Virus record (IMG/VR): IMGVR_UViG_3300042547_000031
Coordinates: 1-32,023 of that record
Length of the DNA stretch: 32,023 nucleotides
Source: a virus
Strand: one strand, 5' to 3'
Made by a program: the position numbers and the translations under genes. Positions within the stretch are counted from its first letter, which is position 1, and each line of letters starts with the position of its first letter. The notes under the pieces are model-generated. The model saw nothing but the letters and a program-made list of their open reading frames with translations. It made no database searches and was not told the DNA's origin. Below, piece by piece: positions 7,735-15,106 of this stretch.

Positions 7735-8724
7735 TCAGGTAAATTTAGTTTGAGAAGCTAGCACCGTAAATGTAGCCGATGCGGTTTTAATAATCGTATA
7801 TACGTAAACGTCAATACCCGAAGCATTACCTCCGGTCCAAGCAATACCGCCTTGATACTTTGGAGTGATGGTATTCCCATCAACTTGAATAACGTTGTTG
7901 TAGTAAGGTGTTGCGTTCTGTGTAGCCATCAACGCCACGGTCACACTGCGCCCCGTAGCCAAAGCCGTATTAAGCGTTGTGCCCGACGAAGCTCTGAAGT
8001 TAACGGTCCAATTAGAACCACCAGCACCGCCGGTGTAATAAATAACGGACTGCGTTGTCACATCATAATTAACAGTTGCCGGTACCACCGTAGCATTGAC
8101 CGTCACAACTTCTGACGAATTTGCAAGCACTTGAGCGAGGTTTGCCGAAGTACCAAAAAACGTTTGAAGCGCCGTAAATGTTGTGGCTGTACCGGGAGCT
8201 ACGTAATCGGTTCCGGGAGTGGCAGGGGTAACAACGGTAGAACCCGCACCTTTAATGAGCTGCCCTGCCGTGAGTGTGGCAGCAGCCTGTACACCAAGAC
8301 CCACATAATCCGTGCCATTAAACACAGCAACGAGTGAGGCACCGGGGTTAATTGTTACGCCTGTCTGACCTGTAGCTTTAACTGTTAACGTGTAAGTTGA
8401 GTCTGCGTTAATAACTTTATAGGAGCGTGATGACGCAGGGGCTATGATGGTTGAGTTAGCGTTAAGGCTTGATACCCTGATTGTGGAGTATTGAGCGCTG
8501 TTATAAACAATGTTGGTTGCGCTTGCATCCCCTTCAGTTAGGGATAATGTCAGGTCGTAGTTTGGCGAACCTGAAAAGTTTGAACCCGTCAGGTTAGTAA
8601 TCCCCGCAACCGCAATATCAATATATTGCGTCAAACCGTTATTAATGGCGTTACCCCACGAACCGACTTCAGTGTCGGTTTCGATAATGGGTAAATCAAG
8701 TAGCGAAGTTCTTGTGATAGGCAT
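7735..8724 (-). CDS. Tail fibre protein (DTDTGTWGN-type N-terminus)
   Basis: This 329-residue protein opens with ITRTSLLDLPIIETDTEVGSWGNAINNGLTQYIDIAVAG, a recurrent N-terminal head of aquatic phage tail fibres that probably attaches the fibre to the tail. A beta-rich shaft follows (YDLTLSLTEGDASATNIVYNSAQY, then NPGASLVAVFNGTDYVGLG). The C-terminal ~120 residues (VTVALMATQNATPYYNNVIQVDG, YVYTIIKTASATFTVLASQTKF) form a module I recognise from other phage fibres. GAGGTAGACC precedes the ATG, a ribosome binding site repeated exactly at 11234. Receptor specificity cannot be read from the sequence. Confidence 0.8.
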   Translation of the reverse strand: MPITRTSLLDLPIIETDTEVGSWGNAINNGLTQYIDIAVAGITNLTGSNFSGSPNYDLTLSLTEGDASATNIVYNSAQYSTIRVSSLNANSTIIAPASSRSYKVINADSTYTLTVKATGQTGVTINPGASLVAVFNGTDYVGLGVQAAATLTAGQLIKGAGSTVVTPATPGTDYVAPGTATTFTALQTFFGTSANLAQVLANSSEVVTVNATVVPATVNYDVTTQSVIYYTGGAGGSNWTVNFRASSGTTLNTALATGRSVTVALMATQNATPYYNNVIQVDGNTITPKYQGGIAWTGGNASGIDVYVYTIIKTASATFTVLASQTKFT

Positions 8725-8734
8725 GGTCTACCTC
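8721..8734 (-). repeat. 14-base direct repeat carrying ribosome binding site and start codon (copy 1)
   Basis: GAGGTAGACCATGC on the minus strand spans the Shine-Dalgarno and start codon of the fibre gene at 8724 and is identical to 11231-11244. It may mark a shared cassette boundary. Confidence 0.9.
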
Positions 8735-10913
8735 ATGACATACTGACGGGTTGCCAGTTGGACGTTTGATTCGTGTTAATTTCTTGCCAGTTTGCAACTT
8801 GAGAATCATCAATCAGCTCCCACAAGAACCGACTAAACGCTTCATCTGTAAGGGAAGCGGTCTCGGAAACAGAGACGTTAAACTCCCCACCAGCCTGCGC
8901 TGTGTCCGCGCCTTGTGCAGATTCTGAAACTGAATCAACAAAATCAGCGCGAGTCTCGATATTATCCACTGCCGCAGCAGCTTCCGCAATGATGCCGCCA
9001 ATAAGTTGCAGCACATCAATGGTGTCTGTGCCCGTCGCAGTCTCTGCAACAGCTCTATCGTATAAGAAACCAGCAGCCGTCGTGTCAGATCCCGTTGCAG
9101 ACTCAGCGATGTCGCTCTCAAAGGTTTGAGCAGGAGCAACCGCATCAGCTCCCGTAGCCGTTTCGCTAATTGCGCTTGTACCACTAAATATAGTTGCGCT
9201 TGCATCTGTACCTGCGGCTGTTTCAGTAACGTTTGCAGCTAAGGTTTGTTCACTTGCTCCGGTATCTGTACCTGTAGCTGACTCAGAAATAACGCTTTGT
9301 AAAATACGGGCGCTTGTGATTGAGTCTGTACCTGTGGCACTTTCTACTATGGCATCATCAAATACATCCCCAGCAACAATATTGTCTGAGGCGGTAGCTG
9401 TCTCACTTACGGCACCTTCAACTGTACCTCCGCTCGCTACAACATCACTGCCCGAGACTGATTCTGATATTTGCGCTGTAAACGTTTGTTCTGAGGCAAC
9501 GACGTCACTACCAGTAGCTGACTCGGCTATAACACCAACTTTAAGTTGCTCACTATCAACAGTATCAGAAGCTGTGGCGCTTTCAGTAACCGCCCCTTGG
9601 TAAGCAATCGTTGCGTCAATAACGTCAGACGCAATTGCGGCTTCTGCAATAGAAGAATCAACCGTGATCCCACTTAATACAGCGTCAGATGCCGTCGCTG
9701 TTTCTGCTGCACTGACTTCAGCGGTTAGCGTGGTTGCTATTGCGTCAGTAGCGGTTGCAGTCTCAGCTTCTTCAACATTTTGTGTAGCCAGCGTTGATAT
9801 GCTGTCTGACGCAGTAGCTGTTTCCGATACTTCGCCTGTTATACCCGTGGGGTTAAAAGTTACTGTCTGGCTGGAGTTAGCAACTGTGATGGTGTAAGTC
9901 GTGAAGCCACCGGCTGTGCTTTGGGAATATGTAACACCGCCTGAAAACGATGCCGTATACGTATCTTTGATCTTGAGGACAACAACACCCGAACCGCCGT
10001 TATTACCAACTGACGTACCGCTAACGCCGATTACACCGCCACCACCACCGCCTAACCCATTTGTTCCAGCAACGCCAACTGCGCCACCGCCACCTATACC
10101 GCCAGCGCCATTAAGTGCTGATGTAGAACCGCCTTTGCCCCCGCCGCCGCCAGCGTAGTAGTTGCCTGTAATTGCCGACAAATACCCTGGACCACCGTTT
10201 GCAGCAGTTGATGAGTTGGCTGTTACCCCGTTACCCCCAGCACCGCCCCCACCGCCACCATACGGGTACGTACTCCATCTACCATCGCCGCCGTTACCGC
10301 CTTGAGAACCCGTACCACCAGAACCTACAACACCACCTTGAGCGCAGCCGCCCCCGCCAGAACCACCGTTATTACCGTTGATAGAAGATGGGGCATTTGC
10401 CCCGCCACCATAACCGCCGCCATATGCGGTGATACTTGAAAAAACGGAGTTGCCGCCATTCGTACCGTTGTTGGTTGTATAAGGGGTTCCTGATTGGGCT
10501 GTCCCACCTGTTCCGCCAAGGCCGACTGTAAGTGTGTAAGTAGTGGCTAAACTAAATGGTTGATTGAGGGCTTCAACGACACCCCCGCCCCCACCACCAG
10601 CAGTGCCGCCTGAAGGTTGAGATCTGCCCGTAGATGCACCGCCGCCACCGACCACAAGGTAGCTAACAACAAAATCAGACCCCTCGGACGCATCAGACCC
10701 TGACGCAGATTCCGAAACGGATACGTCAATAACATTAGCGCCTTGGATTGTGTCTGAGCCTGTAGCTGTTTCTGCTAAGGCTGCTTGTGCATCGAGAAGT
10801 GTATTTAGCGTATCGGCAGCATTGGCCGACTCTTGAATTACCGCATCAATCGGCCCTGTCGTACCACTAATCGCCGAAAACGGCGAAGCTGAGAATGGGT
10901 CAAAGCCGAACAC
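8733..10913 (-). CDS. Large tail fibre/adhesin: glycine-rich domain embedded in E-x-A-x-G-x-D repeats
   Basis: A 726-residue protein. Residues ~25-80 hold three copies of the ~20-residue repeat (ESANAADTL, ETATGSDTI, ESASGSDAS). Residues ~84-314 are a glycine-rich domain beginning VSYLVVGGGG and ending SGVVVLKIKD, the form seen in phage glycine-rich adhesin domains; long GGGG runs suggest polyglycine-II helix packing like the gp38 adhesin of phage S16 (inference). Residues ~361-700 are 17 further repeats (ETATASD, ESATGTD, ETATGAD and variants). The last ~25 residues (FLWELIDDSQVANWQEINTNQTSNWQPVSMS) form a distinct tryptophan-rich end. AAGG precedes the ATG. Probably a long receptor-binding fibre. 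Confidence 0.8.
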   Translation of the reverse strand: MFGFDPFSASPFSAISGTTGPIDAVIQESANAADTLNTLLDAQAALAETATGSDTIQGANVIDVSVSESASGSDASEGSDFVVSYLVVGGGGASTGRSQPSGGTAGGGGGGVVEALNQPFSLATTYTLTVGLGGTGGTAQSGTPYTTNNGTNGGNSVFSSITAYGGGYGGGANAPSSINGNNGGSGGGGCAQGGVVGSGGTGSQGGNGGDGRWSTYPYGGGGGGAGGNGVTANSSTAANGGPGYLSAITGNYYAGGGGGKGGSTSALNGAGGIGGGGAVGVAGTNGLGGGGGGVIGVSGTSVGNNGGSGVVVLKIKDTYTASFSGGVTYSQSTAGGFTTYTITVANSSQTVTFNPTGITGEVSETATASDSISTLATQNVEEAETATATDAIATTLTAEVSAAETATASDAVLSGITVDSSIAEAAIASDVIDATIAYQGAVTESATASDTVDSEQLKVGVIAESATGSDVVASEQTFTAQISESVSGSDVVASGGTVEGAVSETATASDNIVAGDVFDDAIVESATGTDSITSARILQSVISESATGTDTGASEQTLAANVTETAAGTDASATIFSGTSAISETATGADAVAPAQTFESDIAESATGSDTTAAGFLYDRAVAETATGTDTIDVLQLIGGIIAEAAAAVDNIETRADFVDSVSESAQGADTAQAGGEFNVSVSETASLTDEAFSRFLWELIDDSQVANWQEINTNQTSNWQPVSMS
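8814..9833 (-). repeat. Seventeen-copy degenerate coding repeat (~20 residues each)
   Basis: Within the fibre gene, 17 consecutive copies of a (S/A/T)-E-(S/T)-A-(T/S)-(G/A)-(S/T/A)-D motif recur about every 20 codons. Copies are diverged at the DNA level, so this is an old protein repeat rather than a recent tandem expansion. Three more copies lie before the glycine-rich domain and four in the neighbouring protein at 6819-7727. Confidence 0.85.
9972..10664 (-). other. Glycine-rich domain coding segment
   Basis: Low-complexity, glycine-codon-rich stretch encoding residues ~84-314 of the 726-residue fibre. On the plus strand it yields proline-rich ORFs that are artefacts of the glycine codons. 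Confidence 0.85.
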
Positions 10914-10922
10914 ATTGTTGCC

Positions 10923-11234
10923 TTATATGAGCTGTGCCGTGGTGAGATTAGAAACTTGGGATGTGGTTAGGACTTCTGGGATTGTAATGGGTATTGCTTC
11001 TGAAGGCGATGTTTGCCAAGCACTCTCTACCCAAGTCTTGCCTTCGTGCTGCCAGTTCCACTGCCATCCTGCCCTGTCTTGTGGCTTAGGGTCTCTTACG
11101 ATCCATTCCCAGTTTAGCCATACTAGCTCTTTACCATCAGGGATGTCTACCGGAGGCGAAGGAGCCTGTTGCCAGCCTTCAGTACCATCTGTTTCAGTGC
11201 TTGGGATAGACCCGTTCTTTGTCCAGTATTGCAT
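10923..11234 (-). CDS. Small tryptophan-rich protein, tail-fibre associated
   Basis: 103 residues, very rich in tryptophan (MQYWTKNGSIP, WLNWEWIVRD, GWQWNWQHEGKTWVESAW). Its position between two fibre genes and its composition recall small phage tail-fibre assembly or fibre-tip proteins, but I recognise no specific family. The start at 11234 has the same GAGGTAGACC ribosome binding site as the fibre gene at 8724. The stop lies nine bases before the next gene. It may act as a fibre chaperone or capping subunit; that is inference. Confidence 0.65.
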   Translation of the reverse strand: MQYWTKNGSIPSTETDGTEGWQQAPSPPVDIPDGKELVWLNWEWIVRDPKPQDRAGWQWNWQHEGKTWVESAWQTSPSEAIPITIPEVLTTSQVSNLTTAQLI

Positions 11235-11244
11235 GGTCTACCTC
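11231..11244 (-). repeat. 14-base direct repeat carrying ribosome binding site and start codon (copy 2)
   Basis: Identical on the minus strand to 8721-8734; it spans the Shine-Dalgarno and ATG of the small tryptophan-rich gene and the last base of the upstream gene's TAG stop. Confidence 0.9.
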
Positions 11245-13490
11245 TATAGGGTTGGGAAGGCTGCTGTTGGGGTTGTTGTTACTGTGCGTACGTACCCAGG
11301 TGTAACTCTAACGTCTTGGAAGTAACCACTAAGCCAATTTTGATATGAAGTTGATGATGCGTTACGTCCAACCAAAAGATTTTGTGAAGATGTAAATGTT
11401 GGGTTTTGAGTGCTCGCTGAAGAACTTGTTCCGACTAAAGTGCCATCAATATAGAGCTTGACGTTTCCTGTTGATGTGCCGCTTCTTGTGACCGCAAAAT
11501 AATGCCAAGCATTCAAAGATACTGATAAACCCGTAACTTGCAAAACAATTGTACTGTTCAAATTTATAAAATATTCAGTTATAACTCCACCAACTATTCT
11601 AATAAACCAAGAAAATTCTGGATTAGACGTTCCAGGAACCCCACAAGACAAAATAGTTCCGTATTTTTGAGCGTCAGCGCTTCTTCCTGCGTCAATTGGA
11701 TAAACCCACGCTTCCATCGTAAAGTCACCATTTAGACTAAAAACAGGCGAACCTCTGCTTGTTAAATAGTGACCGTCCCCGCTTAAATAAATACTCCCGC
11801 TTCCCCACTTAGCAGAGATTGCTGTACTTATCTGCGCCGACCCCACCGTCTCCAGATCATTCTTGCTAGTAGCATCGTAAATACCACCGTTGGTGAAGTT
11901 GAGTAGTAGGGATGTGTTGGTGATGGCAGTGAGTGGTGCGGTAGGTGGGGTAAAGTTTCCTGTGTAGACGGCAGTGCCTTTGACAATGCGAAGATCGGAT
12001 AAATATCCATTAAGCTGTCTTGTTCCTGTTCCTGTTCTTCCTATGTAATTTGTTGCGCTATTAACAATTGATGTAGCAGATGTTCCTGATCCATCCTGCC
12101 CGCCATTGATATATAATTTAACTTGATTTGATCCTGTACCTTCACGAACAACAGCAACGTGATTCCATTGGTTTGCAACTATTGAAGCGGATGATGTTGC
12201 TATAACCGCTACCCCTGAGACTGTAAACTCTAATTTACTAGATGTGTTTACATAAAATTGATATGAATTTGTTGTCTCATCTTGAAAAATATTTGCTCCA
12301 GCAGTTGAAGTGAGATAAACCCAAGCCTCAATTGTAAAAACCCCTGTTCCAAAAGCAAAAGCAGCATTGCTTGCCGCAGTCAAATAATCCCCATTCCCAT
12401 CAAAATACCCTGACCCACCATTAGTCGCAGCAGACCACGATGCAGTGGGGTTGAATGGGGAGAAGGCGACTACGGTTGGTGAACCGTTAGGGGTGATGGT
12501 TATTGGTGTTGAACTAACATCTAAAAACCTGTTTGACTGGCACGTTAGCAATAAAGTATTTGCGTCATTTGTAAACGGAGCCGTTGGCACTGTTGATGAT
12601 CTAACAGTATTTGAAACCCGTACATTTGAAAGGTAACCGTTAATTTGGTTGCCAGCAGTGTCCTGGTAGTATCTTCCAATAACTGCTGCTGATCGGTCTA
12701 CGGATCTTGTTGTTGTTGTTGTTGCTGACGAAGTTCCGTTTATATAAATAGTCATAGCACCGCCAGAACCGGCGGCTTTTGTTGCTTGAAGAAATACCCA
12801 AGTATTTAGTGATATAGAACTTGCTGTAACAATAGTGGTATCAGCAGACCCTGAAGCATTTCCTATTGAAAACTGAATTTTGCCTGTGTTATCAAACCCA
12901 AGCATCATACCGACCCCAGTATTTGCAGCATTCCAAGTCGAAAAGACGCTGCCGTAGGTGTATGAATTTAGATATACCCATCCTTCAATAGTAAAAGCTC
13001 CTGTACCAACCGCAAAAGAGCTAGAAGATAAACTAAGGTATTGACTGCTTGCGCTAACGAATAAATTCCCCCACCCAGTCTGTGAGAACGGGCTAAACGT
13101 ACCCTGTGTCGTGTTGCCGTTGCGGGTGATTGGGAAGCCATCGGATGTGATGGTTGTGCTAGAGACCGTTTGAGACTGGCTAACTGTGTAAGTTCCTGCA
13201 CCACCGGTTGTGCCGCCTGTTTGTGCAGTAATGGTTGTGTTAGCTGTTACACCTGTGCCGGTAATCAAACATCCAACGTAAATGGTTCCTGACGTTACTG
13301 CGCTAACCGTCATGGTTGTGCCAGAAATGCTAGCCGTAAATACCGCATCACCAGCCGTACCACTATCTAAGAACAAATTGTTCTGTGCGCCATTCGTACC
13401 GTTGCCGGGAAGCAGTAGCGTTACATACTCATAAAATTGGTCTACTACACGAACAGCGCCGCTTAGTAATAACCCAAAAATACCAGCCAT
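11244..13490 (-). CDS. Tail fibre/adhesin with three LamG-like (concanavalin-type) domains
   Basis: 748 residues. Three LamG/concanavalin-like lectin domains are visible from their repeated F-T-(I/M)-E-(G/A)-W-V-Y strands: [10 protein letters not shown] near residue 165, [10 protein letters not shown] near 385 and [10 protein letters not shown] near 590. Each is followed by a W-(V/N/H)-(F/H)-(L/V/F) strand, an I-(N/D)-G hairpin and a final L-(S/V/R)-x-(V/L)-R-(V/I) strand. Such domains bind carbohydrates, so host-surface binding is likely. Residues ~51-114 look like a beta-module inserted in the linker before the first LamG: the interrupted linker (FLDS ... [15 protein letters not shown]) resembles the intact one before the second (FLD ... 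[15 protein letters not shown]). The start at 13490 follows the upstream stop by two bases. Confidence 0.85.
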   Translation of the reverse strand: MAGIFGLLLSGAVRVVDQFYEYVTLLLPGNGTNGAQNNLFLDSGTAGDAVFTASISGTTMTVSAVTSGTIYVGCLITGTGVTANTTITAQTGGTTGGAGTYTVSQSQTVSSTTITSDGFPITRNGNTTQGTFSPFSQTGWGNLFVSASSQYLSLSSSSFAVGTGAFTIEGWVYLNSYTYGSVFSTWNAANTGVGMMLGFDNTGKIQFSIGNASGSADTTIVTASSISLNTWVFLQATKAAGSGGAMTIYINGTSSATTTTTRSVDRSAAVIGRYYQDTAGNQINGYLSNVRVSNTVRSSTVPTAPFTNDANTLLLTCQSNRFLDVSSTPITITPNGSPTVVAFSPFNPTASWSAATNGGSGYFDGNGDYLTAASNAAFAFGTGVFTIEAWVYLTSTAGANIFQDETTNSYQFYVNTSSKLEFTVSGVAVIATSSASIVANQWNHVAVVREGTGSNQVKLYINGGQDGSGTSATSIVNSATNYIGRTGTGTRQLNGYLSDLRIVKGTAVYTGNFTPPTAPLTAITNTSLLLNFTNGGIYDATSKNDLETVGSAQISTAISAKWGSGSIYLSGDGHYLTSRGSPVFSLNGDFTMEAWVYPIDAGRSADAQKYGTILSCGVPGTSNPEFSWFIRIVGGVITEYFINLNSTIVLQVTGLSVSLNAWHYFAVTRSGTSTGNVKLYIDGTLVGTSSSASTQNPTFTSSQNLLVGRNASSTSYQNWLSGYFQDVRVTPGYVRTVTTTPTAAFPTL

Positions 13491-13492
13491 AA

Positions 13493-13909
13493 TTAGCTCA
13501 CATTACCTGTGATGACGCACACCGTACCGCTAATAAATAACACTGTAGCTACACCTCGGGTTGCTAACGATACTGAGGCGACATCTGTATTTGTGCCTGC
13601 AATATAAGCCGTCGTAATCGTGCAGGTAACCGTCAAAGAACCGGACGTATTGTTATAAAGCGAAACCACATCGCCCGCCGAAAACGTTGCATCTGGAATT
13701 GTTATCCCTGCGGATAACGAAATAACCTTCCCAACATCAGAAGTAGCTAATGTCGTCGTGGTCGAACTAACCGGCACATTTAAAAACCCAAGCGAAAAAT
13801 TGCTGGATAAATCAGGAAGTGAAGCCGTTACGCTACTGTTTGTATTGGCGGATTGAAGCGTAGTTGTTCCCGTACCGCTTGCATTACCCGTGACTGCAAT
13901 TGAACTCAT
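13493..13909 (-). CDS. Small beta-rich tail fibre/structural protein
   Basis: 138 residues from ATG 13909. I chose this start over ATG 13921 because it has GGAGGG five bases upstream and forms an ATGA overlap with the stop of the upstream gene. The sequence is serine/threonine/valine rich and all-beta in appearance ([40 protein letters not shown], then [20 protein letters not shown]). It resembles the small beta modules at the C-termini of phage fibres, where a D-x-G-K-V-I-x-L strand is common. Its place between the LamG fibre and a conserved tail-associated protein supports a fibre or baseplate role. Function not otherwise known. Confidence 0.7.
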   Translation of the reverse strand: MSSIAVTGNASGTGTTTLQSANTNSSVTASLPDLSSNFSLGFLNVPVSSTTTTLATSDVGKVISLSAGITIPDATFSAGDVVSLYNNTSGSLTVTCTITTAYIAGTNTDVASVSLATRGVATVLFISGTVCVITGNVS

Positions 13910-14262
13910 ACTTCCCTCCAAGAGGTTGTTGCTTCATCCCAGCTATACATCTTTCCATCTGTCGGCATGGGTGTGGGTGGTTCCCATTGTGCCGTGTCGT
14001 TGTTCAAAATCCAACTGGTAAAAGGCTGTGGTGGCACGAAGGCATCAATGTCCGATCTGTATGTGTAGCCAATCCCTGCGTAGTTTTTACGCATGTTGCC
14101 GTTGTAGGAGGTCTGCTTCCAAGTGCCGCCAAGAATCTTCTCAAGATGCGCTGCGCCAATATGCTCTTTTTCAACACCGGAAGCATCAGAGGTGTCTTTG
14201 TTGTCAACCACGACAACTTGTTGCACCACACCATTTTCATCAATACGGGCAAAGTGAGCCAT
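13906..14262 (-). CDS. Conserved phage protein of the MAHFA-x-(I/L)-DENxVV type
   Basis: 118 residues. The N-terminus MAHFARIDENGVVQQVVVVDN and the centre WKQTSYNGNMRKNYAGIGYTYRSDIDAFVPPQPFTSWIL are strongly conserved in cyanophage- and pelagiphage-like genomes, where the gene sits among tail-fibre genes; its function there is not established. The C-terminal part is proline- and tryptophan-rich (WEPPTPMPTDGKMYSWDE). The start is an ATG at 14262 overlapping the oxygenase stop by one base (TAATG). The fold is unknown to me; it may be a structural or fibre-associated protein. Family recognition is confident, role is not. Confidence 0.8.
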   Translation of the reverse strand: MAHFARIDENGVVQQVVVVDNKDTSDASGVEKEHIGAAHLEKILGGTWKQTSYNGNMRKNYAGIGYTYRSDIDAFVPPQPFTSWILNNDTAQWEPPTPMPTDGKMYSWDEATTSWREV

Positions 14263-14864
14263 TACGCCTCCAGCTTTAATCCAGTTAAGTCCATCTCTTC
14301 CCCGACGACACCGACTGGGAAGGTATTAAACGATAGTGAAATCCGAGTGTCATCGCCTTTGACTTCAGGAACCATGTGCGTCAGTGACGATGGAAACAAA
14401 ATCAATCTTCCTGCATAAGCCTCAAACCACCAAGACTCAGAGTTGTATGCGTTCCACTCTGACGGTGGGAACTTGATTTGTTGCCAGCCATCCTTGTAAA
14501 AGAAAATCTTGTCATCAGCGTTTGTCTGCACATAGAACACGCCTGAGATGTAACTGTTGGGATGTGCGTGTTTGTGATGGTATTGCCCAGGTTCCGAGTA
14601 ATTACACCAGCTTTGGGTCACTCGTAGGCTGACGTTGTGCTTGGGATTGACTGTACTTTTGAAGTAATCCGACACCGCATCTTCTATGAACGAACGCAGC
14701 GACGTTAGCGCAGGATCACGCAGCACAAAGTTGTTGGTAGACGTGGTGTTACCCATGTTGGGTCTTGTCTGAAGCTCACGGATGAAGAACAACTCCTCAT
14801 CGCTCAGAGGTCTACCAAGCTCTGTAAAGCCTACAGGGATGGGAAATAAGTTATGCAACTGCAC
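14262..14864 (-). CDS. 2-oxoglutarate/Fe(II)-dependent oxygenase-like protein (2OG-FeII_Oxy_5 type)
   Basis: 200 residues, starting at GTG 14864 with GAGGA eight bases upstream; the TTG at 14870 would leave only two bases. The family pattern is clear: N-terminal LHNLFPIPV, then QSWCNYSEPGQYHHKHAHPNSYISGVFYV with a histidine cluster (H96, H97, H99, H101), and C-terminal AGRLILFPSSLTHMVPEVKGDDTRISLSFN, giving distal iron ligand H163 and 2-oxoglutarate-binding R174. Members use Fe(II) and 2-oxoglutarate to hydroxylate substrates; phage substrates are mostly unknown. Lying between fibre genes, it might hydroxylate a fibre protein or surface glycan (inference). It overlaps the upstream gene by 14 bases. 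Confidence 0.88.
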   Translation of the reverse strand: MQLHNLFPIPVGFTELGRPLSDEELFFIRELQTRPNMGNTTSTNNFVLRDPALTSLRSFIEDAVSDYFKSTVNPKHNVSLRVTQSWCNYSEPGQYHHKHAHPNSYISGVFYVQTNADDKIFFYKDGWQQIKFPPSEWNAYNSESWWFEAYAGRLILFPSSLTHMVPEVKGDDTRISLSFNTFPVGVVGEEMDLTGLKLEA

Positions 14865-15105
14865 GTTCAAATTCCTCTTTTGCTATGCCCATCTCTTTCA
14901 GTTGTTCATCGGTGTAAATCGTTGGGATGCTGTCCTCAAACTCTTTGATCTTGTCAATGACCCAATACACTTCTTCAATGGAAGGGCATGGCCGTGGATC
15001 ATCCCACCGAGTAAAGACGTTGTTACTGATTTCCCATTTAGCACCTGGACGAAGCAAGTGCATAGCTGTATCAATGCCTAGAAATTTGTAAACTTTTGTA
15101 GTCAT
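14851..15105 (-). CDS. Small conserved phage protein (GAKW-x-(I/L) ... RWDDPRPCP type)
   Basis: 84 residues. The core is LGIDTAMHLLRPGAKWEISNNVFTRWDDPRPCPSIEEVYWVIDKIKEFEDSI. I recognise this RPGAKWE ... WDDPRPCP pattern from small hypothetical proteins beside tail-fibre genes in aquatic phages; no function is established. The gene begins one base after the upstream glycine-rich fibre gene and has no clear Shine-Dalgarno, so translation may be coupled. Its last codons (encoding EEFE) contain the GAGGA used to start the oxygenase gene. Confidence 0.75.
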   Translation of the reverse strand: MTTKVYKFLGIDTAMHLLRPGAKWEISNNVFTRWDDPRPCPSIEEVYWVIDKIKEFEDSIPTIYTDEQLKEMGIAKEEFERAVA

Positions 15106-15106
15106 G

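Noticed and set aside
9316-10158. Series of plus-strand ORFs in the fibre gene
   Set aside because: Repetitive serine/valine or proline-rich sequence arises from reading the repeats and glycine codons of the minus-strand gene in reverse.
6819-10913. Diversity-generating retroelement
   Set aside because: A C-type-lectin-like target is present but no reverse transcriptase, accessory gene or template repeat is visible in the window.
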